DNA from: Wolinella sp963540505
GTDB taxonomy: Bacteria > Campylobacterota > Campylobacteria > Campylobacterales > Helicobacteraceae
Direction: 5' to 3'
Assembly: GCA_963540505.1 (NCBI GenBank)
Contig: CAUTMV010000005.1
Location: forward strand, 62,001-126,000
DNA: 64,000 nucleotides
The translations under genes and the position numbers were made by a program. How positions within the stretch are numbered: the stretch's first letter is position 1; every line of letters starts with the position of its first letter. The notes under the pieces were generated by a model, which was not told the DNA's origin, did no database searches, and saw nothing but the letters and a program-made list of their open reading frames with translations. Below, piece after piece: positions 62,710 through 64,000 of this stretch.

Positions 62710-63393
62710 GTGAAACGAATCGGGATTTTGGGCGGCATGGGACCGTTGGCGACGATTGATCTGTATGCAAAAATCGTCGAACTTACGGGTGCCATAAAAG
62801 ATCAAGACAACATCCCCATTGTCATCGATAATTACCCGCAGATTCCCGACCGCACGGCGTATATTCTGCACAGAGGCGAAGATCCGTTTCCTTTCATGAA
62901 GGATTCCGCAATGAGGCTAAAAAATGCGGGCTGCGAGGCTATCTGTATCGCTTGCAACACGGCGCACTACTTTGCAGAGAGGCTTACAAAAGAGTGCGAT
63001 GTAAATATCCTGCACATTGCCAAGATTACGACTAGGTCGATAAAATCAAACTTCCCGAATGCCAAACAGGTTGCCATCATTGCCACCACGGGCACAAGCG
63101 TGGCTAAAATCTATGAAAACGAGCTAATTGCTGCGAATTTTGAATGTGTAAAAATCCCCGAAAACCTGATGAATAACATAATGGACTGCATTTATAAGGG
63201 GGCGAAAGCGAATAAACTCCATGAATACATCGAGCTTTTTAATGACACGATGGCGGCAATCGAAGCTGATACTTATATCGCTGCATGCACGGAGATACCG
63301 CTGTTTTTGCCCCACGCCAAGAAAAAAGACAGGTTTGTTGACGCGACTTTGGAGCTTGCCAAAGCCGCGGTTGAGTTTGCTCTTGAGAAATAG
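62710..63393 (+). CDS. Aspartate/glutamate racemase family protein
   Basis: 227 residues. Two catalytic cysteines lie in CNTAHYF and CTEIPL; the start MKRIGILGGMGPLATIDLY is typical of aspartate racemases. It would turn D-aspartate into L-aspartate for AspA. GTG/ATG choice: the frame starts GTG-AAA at 62710. The racemase, aspartase and antiporter form a pathway. Confidence 0.88.
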   Translation: MKRIGILGGMGPLATIDLYAKIVELTGAIKDQDNIPIVIDNYPQIPDRTAYILHRGEDPFPFMKDSAMRLKNAGCEAICIACNTAHYFAERLTKECDVNILHIAKITTRSIKSNFPNAKQVAIIATTGTSVAKIYENELIAANFECVKIPENLMNNIMDCIYKGAKANKLHEYIELFNDTMAAIEADTYIAACTEIPLFLPHAKKKDRFVDATLELAKAAVEFALEK

Positions 63394-63474
63394 TTGAGAG
63401 TAAAGTTTAAATATCTCACGCTAAGATTCTCTGCGTTGTTTTCTCTTTCATAGAAAGGGATTAAAGGAGTTTTC

Positions 63475-63723
63475 ATGAAAAAGAGTTTTGAGGTTCTCAA
63501 TGTCAAATGCGGCGGTTGCGCTAAGAAGCTGCGGGAATCGCTGGAAGGCGATTTTGGGGCGATTGATGTGAGTGTGGAGGAGGGGCGAATCACGCTTGAG
63601 ATTGAGGAGAACGGGGAGAAAGAGCTCGCTCAAAGGCTCAACGCGCTTGGCTATCCACTCGTCAAAGAGGGGAATGGATTGTTAGCGCGCATAAAGAGCT
63701 TTGTTGCGTGCAAGTTGGGGTGA
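63475..63723 (+). CDS. Small HMA-domain metal-binding protein
   Basis: 82 residues forming one ferredoxin-like HMA domain. The metal site is CGGC in VKCGGCAKKL (usual MxCxxC; here K replaces M and the spacing is CxxC). Such proteins carry copper or another soft metal to P-type ATPases. ATG 63475 follows AAAGGAG. No partner ATPase is visible in the window. Confidence 0.85.
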   Translation: MKKSFEVLNVKCGGCAKKLRESLEGDFGAIDVSVEEGRITLEIEENGEKELAQRLNALGYPLVKEGNGLLARIKSFVACKLG

Positions 63724-63815
63724 GTTTTAGCCAAAGTAGATAAAAGTGCGAAGTCTACTCTGATTCTCGCTCTGTTTTTTGACTTGATTCCTCGCGGCAT
63801 TTTGTCCCGATTCTC

Positions 63816-64000
63816 TTACGATTCTCCGAGGATTTTCATTTTTGGTAAATGATTGATAATCTCCACGCTTCGGACACTCACTTCGATAATCCTTAAAAGC
63901 AGATCCAAAATATAGCGCGGATTGTCGCTAAAGGTATTTGGATCGTTTAGAATTCCACTATCCCTGTCCGTTTTGATTTGGTAGCGTTCCATAATCCATT
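63816..64000 (-). CDS. C-terminal end of a large restriction-modification/helicase protein (type ISP-like), partial
   Basis: The minus strand is open from the window edge to TAA at 63816-63818, giving 60 residues. The run WIMERYQIKTDRDSGILNDP, then DNPRYILDLLLRIIEVS, resembles the conserved tail of type ISP restriction enzymes and related helicase-methylase proteins that I recall as YxVxTDKxSGIVNDPN. The rest lies beyond the window. The call rests on this short tail only. Confidence 0.5.
   Translation of the reverse strand, partial: WIMERYQIKTDRDSGILNDPNTFSDNPRYILDLLLRIIEVSVRSVEIINHLPKMKILGES

Noticed and set aside
1..64000. Explaining GGGAATC as a GANTC (CcrM-type) methylation site
   Set aside because: GANTC is contained in the heptamer, but the extra GG and CC flanks are strongly preferred, which a GANTC enzyme would not require.
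1..64000. Explaining GGGAATC as a Chi or replication-polarity motif
   Set aside because: Copies are equally frequent on both strands across 64 kb; Chi-like and KOPS-like motifs are strongly strand-biased.

Overview
The window is a chromosomal segment of a Campylobacterota (Epsilonproteobacteria) genome, most likely a free-living or loosely host-associated relative of Helicobacter and Wolinella. Two gene orders match Helicobacter pylori as I remember them: ffh-rpsP-khpA-rimM-trmD-rplS, and aroQ-pepQ-folK-flhF-flhG-X-fliA-fliM-fliY. The nadK-recN-NFACT cluster and the CetB-like PAS protein also fit. GC content looks close to 50 %, high for the group. TTG and GTG starts are frequent (dnaJ, ffh, trmD, mshE, prs, recN and others). 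No rRNA, CRISPR array, phage or insertion sequence was seen. One tRNA (Arg) was found.

Layout. 0-5 kb: the end of a GH18 glycoside hydrolase, a PAS sensor, dnaJ, recR, a c553-type cytochrome and alr. 5-16.5 kb: a complete MSHA/type IV pilus system in two divergent operons. The left one has two pseudopilins, a PilX-like protein and the PilT retraction ATPase. The right one has a PilM/PilN-like fusion, PilO- and PilP-like proteins, an MshL secretin, an SH3-TPR protein, the MshE ATPase and the MshG platform protein. 16.7-21 kb: a Fur/PerR regulator and the ffh-to-rplS translation operon. 21-31 kb: an accessory stretch with a Sel1/Hcp protein, a cold-shock/receiver fusion, DoxX, periplasmic asparaginase, a UbiD decarboxylase, a DNA methyltransferase, a DUF898/M48 pair and a separate pilin gene. 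31.7-43 kb: lepA, the aroQ-to-fliY flagellar operon, mnmA and prs. 43-47 kb: an adenylate cyclase divergent from a PDE-GAF-HD-GYP protein. 47-59.7 kb: uvrA, a TSUP permease, a J-domain protein, nadK, recN, an NFACT protein, tRNA-Arg, hisS and waaF. 59.8-63.4 kb: an aspartase, Dcu antiporter and aspartate racemase operon. The end holds a metal-binding HMA protein and the tail of a probable type ISP restriction-modification enzyme on the minus strand.

The strongest unexplained signal is a heptamer, GGGAATC/GATTCCC. I count about 148 copies by eye, roughly 74 in each orientation, against about 8 expected by chance. It occurs in genes on both strands, forms dense clusters in several intergenic regions, and forms one perfect inverted pair between the convergent genes prs and the adenylate cyclase. 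It is thinner in the aspA-dcu-racemase block, which also differs in composition. Equal orientation, hairpin pairs between convergent genes and the presence of a full type IV pilus together suggest an undescribed DNA uptake sequence, though other explanations remain open.

Two long G tracts (G12 at 21428, G11 at 30827) lie just upstream of a Sel1 protein gene and a pilin gene and are candidate phase-variation switches. The paired cyclase and PDE-HD-GYP genes suggest a local cAMP/c-di-GMP node near the motility genes. Asparaginase, aspartase, Dcu and aspartate racemase together point to growth on asparagine or aspartate with fumarate as product.
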